A stretch of DNA of 64,000 bases. Source: Triatoma infestans (Eukaryota; Arthropoda; Insecta; Hemiptera; Reduviidae). The stretch is taken from assembly GCA_011037195.1 (NCBI GenBank), contig JAAEAF010014366.1, forward strand, positions 186,001 to 250,000, in the 5' to 3' direction. A program made the position numbers and the translations under genes. This document shows, piece by piece, positions 42,760-55,061 of this stretch (position 1 is the first letter of the stretch; each line of letters begins with the position of its first letter). Under the pieces are notes generated by a model. The model was not told the DNA's origin. It was given only the letters and a program-made list of their open reading frames with translations, and ran no database searches.

Positions 42760-43457
42760 ACTTTCTCTTACTCCTGGAAGAGAAAATATTACGATCGTGT
42801 CAGATTTTCCAAATTAAGTTTCTAGCGGAAATACGTGATTTTGGGTCCCTCGATCTGGAAAAAAAAATGTTATCTATGGTGTGTGTGATTATTCTGTTTA
42901 GATACAACTACCGCAAAACACATGAAGATTTCGAATAAAATCCATCAACCAAAAGTGCCTCTTTATTGAATGTTTTTTTTTCTTTCAGTTTTTTGTGCTA
43001 TACTCGAAAAAGGCACTAAAATTTCTCCTTAAACTACACACGTATATTATCTACACACACAGATACCAAAAATTGTTTATTCTTGTTTTTCTATGGGGAA
43101 CAGTAGTGTTTTGCTTTTTAGAGAACTACCATTTCAGTATAATATTGGTGTTACCACCTAAATCAAATTAAATACACATTAAAAGCATTGATAGAATCCT
43201 AAATTTGAAGTAAATCGGATTTGCTTGGAATTTAGGGTGTTAAATTTCATAAAAGTTTTTTGTACGCTCAACTGTGCCATAGTAAATTAATCACTTCTCT
43301 ACCTGCCAAGTTTATACCTGCTTAGTAGGTAGGTAAATATCCCCCTACCGCCCCTATATTTATGTTAGGACAAATATGTACAATTTGAGTATAAGAAAAT
43401 TTGACATTTATATATAAAATGGTAAGAGAAAGTCGTGTGAGTGTTTCACACCATATT
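42760..43457 (-). mobile_element. Old H-element copy, both ends recognisable
   Basis: It starts ACTTTCTCTTACTCCTGGAA and ends GTAAGAGAAAGTCGTGTGAG followed by TGTTTCACACC. The interior is strongly diverged and shorter (698 bp). Confidence 0.65.
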
Positions 43458-43872
43458 TTTACTTTTTTTTCTGATTAAAAGTGCTCTATTCAAATTTGAG
43501 AAAATGAATTTTCCTTCTATCCCATCTTAAAATCTTATTTAAAAGATAAATTATTTTAACCCTGTGAAGGTACCTTTTCCTTTTTAATTTACGTTGGAGT
43601 ACCTCAAGGTAGTATTCTCGCAACTTTTCTTTAGCCAATATTCTCAGCTGACATTCCCAGTCTCCCATTCACCTTATTTTATACATACCCGTTGACACTG
43701 CAATTCTTTTCTCGAACTTGGATCCTGTAAAATCCATCCGTGCAAATCCAATCTCAACTTACATACCTCGAGTAGTGCTTTTTAAAGAGGAAAATTACAG
43801 TAAATGCAGTTAAATGCAAATTTTGTAGTGTTTACTTTGTATCGCAAAACTCTTCCTCCAATTTAACTCACT
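43458..43872. other. Unassigned sequence
   Basis: No gene was recognised. Confidence 0.45.
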
Positions 43873-44084
43873 TTACCCATTCCACCAGCACCCATTGCGT
43901 TATTTTGGGGCAAAAGACTGACTTGGAATCCTCACACATTCTGAAGACAAAAACACGCTTAGACTTCTCTCCAAACTGCTCGGTAAATGCTCAATATTAT
44001 CGCTCTCCATCATAAGACATCTTTACACCTCCTTACTGAGACACTGTGGACGGACTTACGGACTGAACCGTATGGAACCGTCCA
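43873..44084. repeat. Direct repeat, copy a (with 45037-45252)
   Basis: CATTCCACCAGCACCCATTG, GACTTGGAATCCTCACA, CTCTCCATCATAAGACATCT and CTTACGGACTG recur in the same order 1.16 kb downstream. The two copies flank a LINE C-terminal fragment and its 3' flank. The nature of the repeat is unknown. Confidence 0.7.
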
Positions 44085-44089
44085 GAGAA

Positions 44090-44604
44090 GATTATTCCAT
44101 GCTCTGAACTGAGATTTTCTGAGCAAAAAAGAGGTCTCCAAGGATACAAAGAGAATTATTATCTTTAAGAATACTTACGTACCGTACCCACTATTATCTA
44201 TTGTTGCGAATTTTGCGCTCTAAAGGAGAGCGATAAAAGCCGACTGCAAGCAGCAGAAATGAGATTCTCACAGAAAATTCAGGGTAAACCCAGGAGAGAC
44301 CGCATTAGGAACAGCACCATTCGAGCAAATTTAAAGTTTGATTTTCTATGACAAATGATTGAAAAATACAACTGCGATGGTTCGGTCATGTTAACCGAAT
44401 GGCAGAGAGTAGGATACCCCTGAAGGCATATGAGATGAGGGTATCGGGGCGGAAGACTTACAAGAAGGAAAAGAAAAACGTGGGAAGAAAACGTAAAGAG
44501 CATAGTTGAGAAAAGAGGTCTTACTTGGAATACAGCCAACAAATAGAGAAGAATGGCGAACTTTTTGCAGATCCTCTAAGCTTACGGATAGAAGAGGACC
44601 CTGA
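44090..44604 (+). pseudogene. LINE C-terminal remnant, family L, copy a
   Basis: Translation over several frameshifts gives RLQAAEMRF, GKPRRDRIRNSTIRANLK, a frame with LRWFGHVNRMAESR, then TGRRKRKTWEENVKS-like sequence and NREEWRTFC, ending RRGP-stop at 44602. This is the usual C-terminus of endonuclease-type LINEs (RWFGHVxRM...TWEE...W). It is close to the copy at 48700-49503. It lacks the reverse transcriptase and has multiple stops. Confidence 0.75.
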
Positions 44605-44800
44605 TTAAGTAAGTAGTATAGTTTGTTTATTTAACCCGCTTTATAGTGTCCTTAAATCCAATTGAACTTCGTCGCACAACTCATGGCATAGGCAAACATA
44701 GGGATAGGCCTGATGCCACATATTGGAATTTTCAATTCTCTTGAATAACGATCTATGACGTCAAGTTTTGGAACTTAGACTATCATTACAAACTTAAATT
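44605..44800. repeat. 3' flank shared by both family L LINE copies
   Basis: TAAGTAAGTAGTATAGTTTG, CCGCTTTATAGTGT and AACTCATGGCAT, then GATGCCAC and ATGACGTCAAGTT, match 49504-49690. The shared sequence after the stop is probably the 3' untranslated region of the element. Confidence 0.7.
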
Positions 44801-45036
44801 CATCAAATCCAAAATCCTCAGCCATATTACTAACAGTCCTTTCTATATATCCAACTTTACCTAATCAATCTTCTCAATATTCTTTTCTTCAACACTCTGG
44901 TAAAAACCATTTATAACAGATTGCACAATAAACTTCTATCACTTTTCTAATCCTTTAGCCCATCCAAGCCCTCACCTTACATTTTCTCCTTCGAACCTTC
45001 AATGCCGCTTACCGCTTCAATGGCCGTGCGACCAGA

Positions 45037-45252
45037 AATAACCCATTCCACCAGCACCCATTGCGTTATCTAAGACAAGAGATTGACTTGGAATCCTCAC
45101 AAATTCTGAAGACAAAAACACGTCTTAGACTTCTCTCCAAACTAAAATGTAAATGCTCAACATTATCGCTCTCCATCATAAGACATCTTTACTTCTACTT
45201 TCTGAGAAACTATGGACTTACGGACTGGAACCGTATGGAACTAGTGGAACAG
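45037..45252. repeat. Direct repeat, copy b
   Basis: Counterpart of 43873-44084 with about the same length and small differences. A 70-codon open frame here has no recognised domain. Confidence 0.7.
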
Positions 45253-46515
45253 TATGGATGTAAAAACAACTAATAGTAGTCATCCAGTGATGAAATCAAT
45301 CCAGTCATTGCAATTATTATAACAGCCTATTCATTTATTATAGCATTATTTACTGTAGCAAATTTCAAATAAAGAATTTTAAAAAAATAGAATCAATTTT
45401 CAACAGAACTGGCCATTACTTTAAAAAGCATGCTAAAGATGAATAAAACCCCAGATATTTATTCAGCATTGATGACCTAACCCCATATTCAACAATTTTA
45501 TTATATATTATTATTAAAAATTATCATTAAATCGATGGTAACATTAAATATTACTCATATGTTTATATATATATAATATGTATATAATATATAAATTTAC
45601 ATTAAATTAAATTAAATTAAACAATAAAAAATTCCCGTTTATTATTAAAATTAAAATTACAGTCCCAACATGGTTTAATCAAAAGGTTTTAAATACTCGA
45701 TAATACAGTTTTAAATGAAAATCCAATTCTTAACAAGTATTTGTTCAATATTCCCGATATGCTTTCCCGTTCTTTTGTTCTATTATTATAAATAACACTG
45801 CCTTCATATTTTTCAATCATTATTAATTAGAAAAAAAAAACTTAATTAATAATCTGAAAATGTTTAACTTCTTAAAGATTAATTATACTAAAAAAAAAAA
45901 AAAAAATATAAAAATGACCTTTTGACCCATAAAACTTAATAAACAACAAACTGATCATATTTTATAACTAATGAGCTCCATGTTAGAAAGTATAAAAACT
46001 TTTTTTTACAACCCAATTAAAACTTATTATATAATTTTTTTATATAACATTTTATGGAAAATTATGAAAAATTTTCTCTAATTTTTATATTTTTTAGATA
46101 ATATATACAAAATATACAAATACATATATATGCATTCGATTCCTAATTATCATCCATTAATTATTATCACTATTAAATTAAAAAAAAAATTATGATATTC
46201 ATATAATGAAATTGGAGTTTTGTCAATCCATTTCTTTTTTTTCACCATTTATTATGCATTTCTTATGTGCTAATGACGTTTTTTTTTTCAGTCTTGCAGT
46301 TCTTAAAGAACTGTTAGTTACCCCAGGACTATACATACGTATTATATATAGCTTTAGTATTTGAACATAAACTATTTCTACGTTTACTACTATTTTCAAC
46401 TCAGCTGTTCTTATTCTGTAAAAGGCAGTATTGGATGGGGTCAAATTGTCTAAATTGATTTTACAATTGCTAAGGCATTTAATACAATTTTTTGAGGTTC
46501 ATTGAGTACAAAGAA
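45253..46515. other. Very A+T-rich, unassigned
   Basis: (TA)n tracts and A runs, with no gene or repeat family recognised. Confidence 0.55.
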
Positions 46516-46516
46516 A

Positions 46517-47400
46517 AAATAACTGCGTGTGAAATACAAACACATATATATACACGACAATCTCTTTCTGCGATTAAAAAATTTTCAAATTGACAAATAC
46601 TATTTGAAGTTGGAAATATTATTCAGTTGTCCTCAATATAAGGAAATGTTTACTCAGTTGTCCTAACATAAGTAGGTAGGTGGTAGGGTAGAGTAAAGTT
46701 GGAGGTAGATATTGGCAGGTAGAAATTATCTTTTTTTCCCACTCTGTAACCCAAAAGACAGTCTCAAAACACTAAACAAACTCAAATTTATCATTTGATA
46801 CAAATATAAGGTCACAAATCCCGTGGAAATCCCTTCAAAAGCACTTTTTTTATGGAAAATGTATCAAATAAAAGAGGTGATAGGTTAACATCTGTACAGT
46901 TAGGATTCGAAATTTAAAGAAATCAAAGGTAGCGCTTTACGGATACAAACATCTATTCTGTAATAGTATACTTCCGGTTAACCGATTTCCACTCAAATCG
47001 GGAATTGTAACAATGCTTCCACAACGTACTTCAATATTATATAGATTGGTAGAACCCCCATACTTTGGAAAAACCTAACGTTGCTATTCCACCGGAAACC
47101 ATGAAAAATAAATTTTCTCAAAAAAAAAATGCTACAAATAAAAGTGATAGGCATTTATGTGTGTAGATAGCATATGACGTTTAAGAAAAAAGAAATCGTT
47201 GGAGCCATTATCGAGAAAACTCGCAAAAACTATTTAGTAAAGTGGCACTTCCCTTTTGATGGATTCTGCCCAAAACATATGGTTTCAGATGCGGCGGTGA
47301 TATCTAAAAGGAATACCATGTTAGGGCTTCCTATGACTTTTCGTTTTTGAGAAATTTGTTTACACATATGTACACACACACACACACAATATAGGATACT
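46517..47400 (+). mobile_element. Old H-element-type copy
   Basis: It begins with a decayed 5' hairpin region (TGCGTGTGAAATACAAACAC). It keeps CTTCCGGTTAACCGATTTCC, CAAATAAAAGTGATAGG, GTTGGAGCCATTATCGAGAA and GGTGATATCTAAAAGGAATA, and has a (CA)n tract near 47370-47388. The terminal hairpin is lost. Confidence 0.6.
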
Positions 47401-47479
47401 ATAAATACTATCCTATACTAGGATATAATAAACTAGACAAACCGGGATACTATTTAAAGTATAAATGCGATAGATAAAA

Positions 47480-47880
47480 TTAGAGTTATACCTAAGTCAA
47501 TTAAGAGTATAATGGTTATGAGAAGGAGAGAATGGGGTTCATAAGAAGAAATAAACTGGAAATAATGCTGAACACAGTGTAATGAGAAAGTAACACAAAC
47601 AGCCAGGCCTTTCCACAAACACAGTAGCTGGTAATGAGAGATTTAAAATGAGTGAAGAGTAGAATAGTAGTTGGTTGCTGACGCGTTATAACTACTGAAT
47701 AAACTGTTATAATGTCTGTCCCCTGTAGAGCTACCGCAGCTGTATATATACAGATCCTCCCACCCTAGTCTGGCCTAAGTAGCCAGTGAGACTCTAAATT
47801 TTGTGTGTGTGTGTGTGTGTGACTCTCTCTCTCTGCTTTAGATCTCTCGCTTCGGATCCTATTATAAGCAGCATCAAGTA
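47480..47880 (-). mobile_element. Diverged LTR with TATA motif
   Basis: On the minus strand GACTAGGGTGGGAGGATCTG precedes TATATATACAGCTGCGG, which parallels GGAGTGGGAGAAACTGTATA-AATACAGCGACGG of the 39.7-kb LTR. Plus-strand AGGAGAGAATGGGGTTCATA near 47524 matches the other end of that LTR family. The ends are not precise. Confidence 0.45.
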
Positions 47881-47934
47881 GCAAAATTATTAAAATATGG
47901 AGTAAAAGTGTTGGGTATGCACTTTATGTAATTT

Positions 47935-48179
47935 AAGCGCTGCGCTTTGAAGAATCTCGAACATATTATGTTCCCCTGCCCTATTTATAAACCTACCAGG
48001 GAACACTTTTTAGCTAATTTTATTCCATTACAAAATTCTAACTCTGATCTTTTATATAAAGTCTTAAAGCATATTATGATCAAGAGTACATTGATAAGTT
48101 ATATTATTTTATAATTGGGTCACTTAATTTGAGATCTTCTGTTATTAACAAATGATTTCATTTTACTTTGAAGTTTATG

Positions 48180-48219
<40 letters not shown>

Positions 48220-48222
48220 TCA
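47935..48222 (+). pseudogene. LINE C-terminal fragment with (TTA)n tail
   Basis: The frame reads LEHIMFPCPIYKPTREHFLA, then LLYKVLKHIMI. It matches the zinc-knuckle end (xEHxLFxCPxYxxxRxxF) that closes many LINE ORF2 proteins. The 3' end is a (TTA)n tract at 48183-48219. It is too short to classify. Confidence 0.6.
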
Positions 48223-48529
48223 GGCTTTTTGCATTTTAAGTTCCTTTTCGTCATTGTAATTTTATGTTAACTAATTTTTAAGCTTGTTGCACTTTCGTTA
48301 AAAAAAGAGAGATAAAAAAAAGTTTAATTAAGTTTTTATTATTAATGTAAACATTGATAGTAATAATTACATATTTATCCAAGTATTTGACAAATGGTCT
48401 GAGATGTCAACTACCAGAATCCAAAGTCAGAGCATAACGTGTGTATATAAGAGATTTTTTTTGTTTCATTAGGACAAGTTTCTAATTAAAAAAATCATAA
48501 AGAAATTAAATTATGAATATCAACTTTAA

Positions 48530-49503
48530 ATTTATCCCAAAAGAATATAAAAATGGATTTCTATGAATTATGATTTCTATAATAAGAATGGCATGACAAT
48601 ACATGGTAATGTAATTAACGGCTTGCGGTTTCTCTGAACTTTATTTTCATATCAGTCACGAACAATTCCTAACATTTTTTAACATTTAATCCGAACTGTA
48701 TAGTTTGCGGAATTCATCACCACCAGAGGAGTCAGGCAGGGGGATATATTGAGCCCACTGTTATTCATCCTGCTAATGTTCGATGTAATGATGGCATGCA
48801 GGACACGTACAAATGCGACCCATCTTGGAAATTGGGTCCTTCAGGCAATAAGCTTCAATTATTTCGCGTTTGCCGACGGCAACTAGCAAGGAAAAACTCC
48901 AAGCCAACGTTGTTGTGTAGGTGCAGGAGTGGGAGAAAAGAAATATGTCTGTCAGTCTCCAGAAAACCAAATGTATGGTAATTTCCAGAGCAGATGATAT
49001 CCAGTTAGACAGCAGTGTCAAAGGGAAGCATCTCGAGCAGGTATCCTCCTTCAAGTATTTCGGACTGAAAATTCATTCAAACGTACCCACTATTATCTAT
49101 GGTTGCGAATCCTGGGCTTTAAAGGAGAGCGATAAAAGCAGCAGAAATGAGATTCTTGCAGAAAATAGAGGGCAAAACCAGGAGAGACCGCATTAGGAAC
49201 AGCACCATTCGAGCAAATTTAAAGGTTGAACTTCTAGGACAAATTATTGAAAAATGCAACTGCGATGGTTCGGTCATGTTAACCGAATGGCAGAGAATAG
49301 AATACTTCGGAAGGTATATGAGATGAGAGTATCAGGGAAGAAGACTTACAGGAAGGAAAAGAAAAACGTGGGAAGAAAACGTAAAGAGCATAGTTGAGAA
49401 AAGAGGCCTTACTTGGAATACAGCCAAGAAAATGTCAAGAAATAGAGAAGAATGGCGAAATTTTTGCAGCCACTCTACACTCACGGGTAGAAGAGGACCC
49501 TGA
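48530..49503 (+). pseudogene. LINE reverse transcriptase remnant, family L, copy b
   Basis: From about 48712 the frame reads EFITTRGVRQGDILSPLLFI (RT motif with QGDxLSP). It then reads FNYFAFADGN-stop where FADD is expected. Other frames follow with EWEKRNMSVSLQKTKCMVIS and GKHLEQVSSFKYFGLKIHSN, then a jump to VPTIIYGCESWALKESD, which skips about 100 codons. It ends LRWFGHVNRMAE and KTWEENVKSIVEKRGL, then NREEWRKFC and RRGP-stop at 49501. The 5' ~180 bp are non-coding but are also present in the copy at 50440. Reverse transcription is impossible because of the stops, the FADG change and the internal deletion. Confidence 0.8.
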
Positions 49504-49726
49504 TTAAGTAAGTAGTATAGTTTGTTAAATACAGTTAATCCGCTTTATAGTGTGCTTAAATCCAATCGAACTTCTTCGCAGAACTCATGGCATGGATAAA
49601 GGAAAGGCCTGATGCCACGGATTGATTATTTAATTTTCCTCTCTCTCGAATAACGATCATTATGACGTCAAGTTATAGGAACTTAGGCTATTATTGCAAA
49701 CTTAGATTACTTAAAAAAAAAAAAAA
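49504..49726. repeat. 3' flank of family L LINE, copy b
   Basis: Matches 44605-44800 and ends in an A run that carries the next H-element. Confidence 0.65.
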
Positions 49727-49932
49727 TCTGGTGTGAAACTCTCACGCTATTAGTACTTACTACAATTAGCACAATGCTTATTGGTAAATTTTACTAAACG
49801 CAAATTGTCCATTTATGCAAATATATTTGTAACAGGCAATTTATGTATGTAGATAGCACACTTACACTACGATAAAAGAAAATCGTTGGAGCCATTTTCG
49901 AGAAATACGTGTAAAACAGAAACAAAAAAAAA
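49727..49932 (+). mobile_element. H-element 5' fragment
   Basis: It starts TCTGGTGTGAAACTCTCACG after an A run. After about 185 bp, in the A-rich end of a core, the next copy has inserted. Confidence 0.6.
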
Positions 49933-50908
49933 TCTGGTGTGAAACATTCACACAACTTTCTCTTAATCCAGTTTTCAAAATTATAATTGACAAATTTTAT
50001 AGTTTGTATACCAAATTTAATGAAATTCGTCGGTGTTTTTATATGGAGTATACCATAAAAACTGAAAAAAATCTTCAGTAAAGACACACTTCCGGTTTAT
50101 TAATTTCCTTGAAACACGGAATTTCCGGAACATATTTAATTCTAATTAATATTATTTAGATGATAGAATTGTGTAATAAACTGAAATAGTACGTTAGAGC
50201 AAGCGTAACCCCATCCCTTCCCTAAAAGTACTCTTAAATTAATTTTCTCAAAGAAATGTTACAAATAAAAGTTGTAGTGGTTTGTATGTCTAGTTGATAT
50301 ACTAAGTTAGAAGAAAATCGTTGGAACCATTTTTGAGAAAATCGCAAAAAAGTAAAAAAAACTATCTAGTTAAGTGGTACTTCCGGTAGAGGAATTTTGA
50401 CAGATAAACTACTGTCGGATCCCATGGTGATTACCTAGTAAGAAATTCCCAAAAGAAATGCCCATTTCTATGAATTATGATTTCTATAATATGAATGGCG
50501 TGTCAAATACATGGTAATGTAATTAACGGCTCACGGTTTCTCTTGAAATTTATTTTCATGCATATTAGTCACGGAACAATTCCTAAAATTTTTCAACATT
50601 TTAATTCTAACTGTATAGTTTGCAGAATTCATCACCACCCAGAGGAGTCAGGCAGGGGGATATATTGAGCCCACTGTTATTCATCCTGCTAATAATGGAC
50701 GATATAATAAAAGCATGCAAGTTTGAACTTTCTAAGATTTTTCGTTGTTGAGCTGTGCTATTCAAAATGCATACATACACACACTACCATTTTCTAAAAA
50801 CCACTTTTTTGGACGCAGGGGACCTCAAAACGGATATTTCCGGTGAAAACTCGATATTGAAAATTTGACACGATTACAATACTTCCTCTTACTAGGAGCA
50901 AGAGAAAT
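49933..50908 (+). mobile_element. H-element interrupted by a LINE fragment
   Basis: The 5' part (49933-50437) runs to CCCATGGTGATTACCTA. The 3' part (50723-50908) resumes at AAGTTTGAACTTTCTAAGA and ends ACTTCCTCTTACTAGGAGCA...AAGAGAAA. The gap holds a family L LINE piece. About 12 bp of the element are lost at the junction. Confidence 0.75.
50438..50722 (+). pseudogene. Family L LINE fragment, 5' flank plus RT start
   Basis: It matches 48530-48800: ATTTCTATGAATTATGATTT, GTAATGTAATTAACGGCT, then CAGGCAGGGGGATATATTGA encoding QGDILSPLLFILLI. An extra C in the CACCACCCAGAGG stretch shifts the frame. It sits inside an H-element. Confidence 0.75.
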
Positions 50909-50929
50909 TAATAAAAATTTAATTAAGTC

Positions 50930-51222
50930 GCACATTCTGTTAAAGGATTTTAACCAAACCTGTTAGTGTGGTACCTACTAAACGGAATATCCAAGTTTCA
51001 TTTTCGTATGTTTTTACGTTTGGGAGATATTTTGTTTACTCAAACGGATGTAACCACAGACAGGCAGATGATATACAGATAGATAGAGACAGAATGACCA
51101 TTCACTCAAAACATTTTGAGTGGACCTTAAAACCACATATTATTTCCGGTGAGTATTGAATATAGAAATTAGCCAATATCGCAAAACTTTCTCTTCCGCT
51201 CTTAGAATAGTTAGAGGAAGTT
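50930..51222 (+). mobile_element. Diverged H-element 3' part
   Basis: GGTACCTACTAAACGGAATA, TTTCCGGTGAGTATTGAATA and a hairpin-like ACTTTCTCTTCCGCTC ... AGAGGAAGTT end, inverted relative to the usual hairpin. Confidence 0.5.
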
Positions 51223-51529
51223 AAAATTATTATTACCAGAAACAATCATCTGGCAGGTGATAGATACGTCGAAACTTACCTCTAAACGAAAATTGGTAAG
51301 CATTGTCACTGAGGGGTTAGCCATTTAATTTAACGACCAAATTGGTCGTTTTATCATAAAGATACAAATGAGCAGACGGATAACATTTTTTAAGTTTCTT
51401 ATTCATCAAAGCAAGAAACTTATTAATAATTTTTTAAAAATTGATAAAGATAAACTACAATTTCATTTTCATGCTTCAAAAAAATTTATTATGTCATATG
51501 ATAAAATTACAATCCAAAAAAAAATAAAA

Positions 51530-52530
51530 TCTGGTGTGAAATACTCACAAACTTTCCCTTACTCCAGTTCTTAAAATTATAATTGACAAATTTTGTTAGT
51601 TTGTGTACCAAATTTAACAATATAATTGACAAATTTTCGTCAAAAACTGGAAAAAACTCTCCGGTAAAGACGCACTTCCGGTTTACTAATTTTCCTGAAA
51701 CTCGGAATTTTAGCATCTATTTATTTCAAATTAATTTTGTTTGGATGATAGAATTGTATAATCAACTACGATACCACTTTAGAAGAAGCTATAACCCCAC
51801 CCCTCCTACAAAAAGTGCACTTAAATGAATTTTCCCAGAGAAACGTTTTAGATAAAAGATGTAGATCTTTGCATGTTTAGTTTATATATGAAATTACAAG
51901 AAAATCGTCAAAGCCATTTTTGAGAAAATTGCGAAAAAGTGAAAAAAATCATTTAGTAAAGTGTTAAAACAAACGCACTTCCGGTTATCCGATTTTTTCA
52001 AACTCGGAATTTCAACAACATATTTAATTCTATTTAACATTATTAAGAAGACAGAATTGTCTAATAAACCGAAATAGCACTTTAGATGAAAACTTAACCC
52101 CACTCCTCCCCTGGAAGTACCCTTAAATGAATTTTCCCAGAGAAATGTTTCAAATAAAAGTTGTAGCTCTTTGTATGTGTAGTTGATATACCAAGCTTCA
52201 AGAAAATCGTTGGAGCCATTTGTGAGAAAAACGCAAAAAAACCAACAAGTAAAGTGGCACTTCCGGTTGAGTAATTTTGAAAGATATTATTAACAAAAAT
52301 CACTGTCAGATGCCATGGTGATACCTAAACGGAATAACAAGTTTCAACTTTCTACGGTTTTCCTTTTTTTGAGCTATGCTGTTCACATACACACCACACA
52401 CACAGACCATTTCCTAAAAACCACTTTTTTGGACTCAGGAGACTTCAGAACGGATATTTCCGGTGAAAACTCAATATCGAAAATTTGACACGATTACAAT
52501 ACTTCCTCTTACTTAAGAGTACGAGAAAGT
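51530..52530 (+). mobile_element. H-element, full copy (1001 bp)
   Basis: TCTGGTGTGAAATACTCACA at the start, two cores, and a short (CA)n tract at 52390-52404. The terminal hairpin ACTTCCTCTTACTTAAGAGT ends in GAAAGT. Confidence 0.8.
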
Positions 52531-53140
52531 AAAATACGAGTTCCAAAAATTTTTGAATCAAAAATAATTTTGAAATAATGCCAATAATAACAGTTATTTT
52601 AATTGTAATATTATTCTATTTTATTACATAATAATAATAATAAATTTCACATGAAAATAAACTTTAAAGTGAGTTTTGAGTATAATAAAATTTTATTGCA
52701 TCTATAAAAAATTCTGCTTGCTAGGTTTTTATTTCTATTTAATTACCCTTGTCATAAAAAAAATAAAAAAAAAAAAATCCCGCAACAGAGATAAATTATG
52801 GCTCTAATTTTTATTACTATGCGCACTTTTAATAAGATTTTGAACCTATTTTTAAAAATATTGGCAAGCTATTTTAGTTTTTTTTTTTTTTGTAGTCCTT
52901 CTTGGATGAAAAATAAGGGATTGGTAATTTTTAAAACATATCTGATTGTCATAAGTAATAATATAATAATAGATAATAAATGATAATTCTTCTAACTCAG
53001 TGAATAGTCTTAAGGTGAATAGTCATTGATAAGATGGAGAAGAATGTTTAATAAGGAAATACTTTACGATATCATAATTTCTTTTTAAATATTAGCTATT
53101 ATAAATTTATAATTAAAAAAAGTAATAAAAGAATTTATAT
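52531..53140. other. Very A+T-rich, unassigned
   Basis: No gene was recognised. Confidence 0.5.
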
Positions 53141-53645
53141 AAATTGTATTGTAATCGTGTCAAATTTTCTACCTCGAGTTTTCACAGGAAATACACGGTT
53201 TACACGGTTTGAGCCTTTGAGGAATAAACTAAAATAGCACTTTAAAGGTAAACATATACCCCACCCCTCCACTAAAAGTCCTCTTAAATAAATTTTCCCG
53301 AAGAAATGTTTCAAAATAACTTTATATGTGTTGTTAATAAAACAAAGTTTGAAGAAAATCGTCAGAGCCATTTTTCAGAAAATTGCATAAAGCGGAAAAA
53401 TCCAATTCAGTAAAGTATTAACTTCCGGTTGGCCGATTTTATTCAAAACTTTATTCACAAGTCCCATGCTAAAACTTAAAATAAATTACAAAGTTTAAAC
53501 TTCTGGCAATTTCTGCTTTTTGATATATACATGGGATTCAGGGTACTTCAATATGTGTTATATTCGGTTGAAAACTTGATTTCGAAAATATGACAGGATT
53601 ACAATATTTGTAAAAATATTCACTAAAAATAAAAGTAAAAAAAAA
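53141..53645. mobile_element. Composite of H-element pieces in both directions
   Basis: 53148-53200 is 3'-end sequence on the minus strand (GTAATCGTGTCAAATTTTCT). From about 53220 core-type sequence reads on the plus strand (GAATAAACTAAAATAGCACT, ACTTCCGGTTGGCCGATTTT). The junction suggests rearrangement or nested insertion. Confidence 0.5.
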
Positions 53646-53747
53646 GACAATACTATTACTAAACAGCCTGTTAAACTAAAAATAATGAAACATTAGTATA
53701 GTTTCGTACTATTGACCCTGATAAAATGTGGCGGTCCAGCCAACAGC

Positions 53748-53819
53748 GGCCGCTTGGTCTAGGGGTATGATTCCTGCTTTGGGTGCAGGAGGTCCCGGGT
53801 TCAAATCCCGGAGCGGCCC
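53748..53819 (+). tRNA. tRNA-Pro (TGG), copy 1
   Basis: 72 nt, acceptor stem GGCCGCT/AGCGGCC (7 bp). Box A is TGGTCTAGGGGTATGATTCC in part, the anticodon stem is CCTGC/GCAGG with loop TTTGGGT, and the anticodon is TGG at 53780-53782. T arm CCCGGGTTCAAATCCCGG (5-bp stem). No intron. A T run lies just downstream and would stop pol III. It reads CCA proline codons. Identical to the four other copies. Confidence 0.97.
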
Positions 53820-54239
53820 GTTATTTTTTTTTTTTATTCCACCAACACGCAAGAGTTTAACTATTGAGCCAGTTTAACTATTATTTTTTTTTTTTAATTG
53901 CAGTTAATTATTTGTGTATTTTTTTCTATTTATTTTATAATCTTTGATAATAATAATAATTAAATTTGAGAATAAATTTACATAACACATTTAATAAATT
54001 AGCTATATTAGTAACAATGGAACATTCCATTTTTATCAAGTTTCAATTTTTCTCTTTTCTAACTGATTTAAGGTCAAGAAATGTAGTGTCGAATTTTTGA
54101 AATTAATGAACGACAAAAATACATATTAATGTGAATACAAAAAAGTATTTTTAGCGAATGGTATACGTATAATTGTAATGAGTTTTTTATTTTGTGCAGG
54201 AGTTAAAAACAATAAATTGTACTAAATGGTGGAAAGAAT
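53820..54239. other. Unassigned A+T-rich sequence
   Basis: T runs follow the tRNA. No gene was recognised. Confidence 0.5.
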
Positions 54240-54392
54240 AACTCTACAGTTTCCTTAGAAGCCACCAATAAATAACTTTACCCAGGAAAATGTTAAAAAC
54301 ATAAGTGATAAGTGTAGATAGTATACTAAGTTTAAAAAAAAATCTTTGAAGCCGTTTTCGAGAAAATAGCGAAAAACTAAAAAAAAAAAAAA

Positions 54393-55061
54393 TCTGGTGT
54401 GAAACACTCACACAACTTTCTCTCACTCCAGTTCTCAAAATTATAATTGACAAATTTTATAGTTTATGTATCAAAATTAATGAAATTCGTCGAAAACTGA
54501 AAAAAAACTGTCCAGTAAAAGCGCACTTCCGGTTTACTAATTTTCTTGAAACTTGGAATTTTAGCCACCTTTTTATTTCTAATTAATTTTGTTTGGGTGA
54601 TAGAATTGTAAGATCAACTGTGATAGCACTTTAAAGAAAAACATAACCCCACTCCTCCCCCATAAATGCCTTTAAATGAATTTTCCCAGAGAAATGTTTT
54701 AAATAAAAGATGTAGACCTTTCTATGTTTAGTTTATATACGAAGTTTCAAGGAAATCGTCGGAGAAATTTTTGAGAAAAACGCCAAAAAGTAAGAAAAAA
54801 CAACAAGTAAAGTGGTACTTCCGGTTAAGGAATTTTGACGGGTGATACCTAAACGAAATATCAAGTTTGAACTTTCTACGATTTTTCATTTTTGAAGTAT
54901 GCTGGCCCCCCCCACACACACACACACACGCAAACACCATTTGCTAAAAACCACTTGTTTGGACTCAGGGGACCTCAAAACTTAGTTATTTCCGGTGAAA
55001 ACTCGATATCGAAAATTTGACACGATTACAATACTTCCTCTTACTAGGAGTAAGAGAAAGT
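54393..55061 (+). mobile_element. H-element with a single core (669 bp), nested
   Basis: Both ends are intact (TCTGGTGTGAAACACTCACA and ACTTCCTCTTACTAGGAGTA...GAAAGT) and the (CA)n tract lies at about 54913-54930, but only one ~300-bp core is present. It sits in the A run of an older copy whose pieces lie at 54240-54392 and from 55062. Confidence 0.8.
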
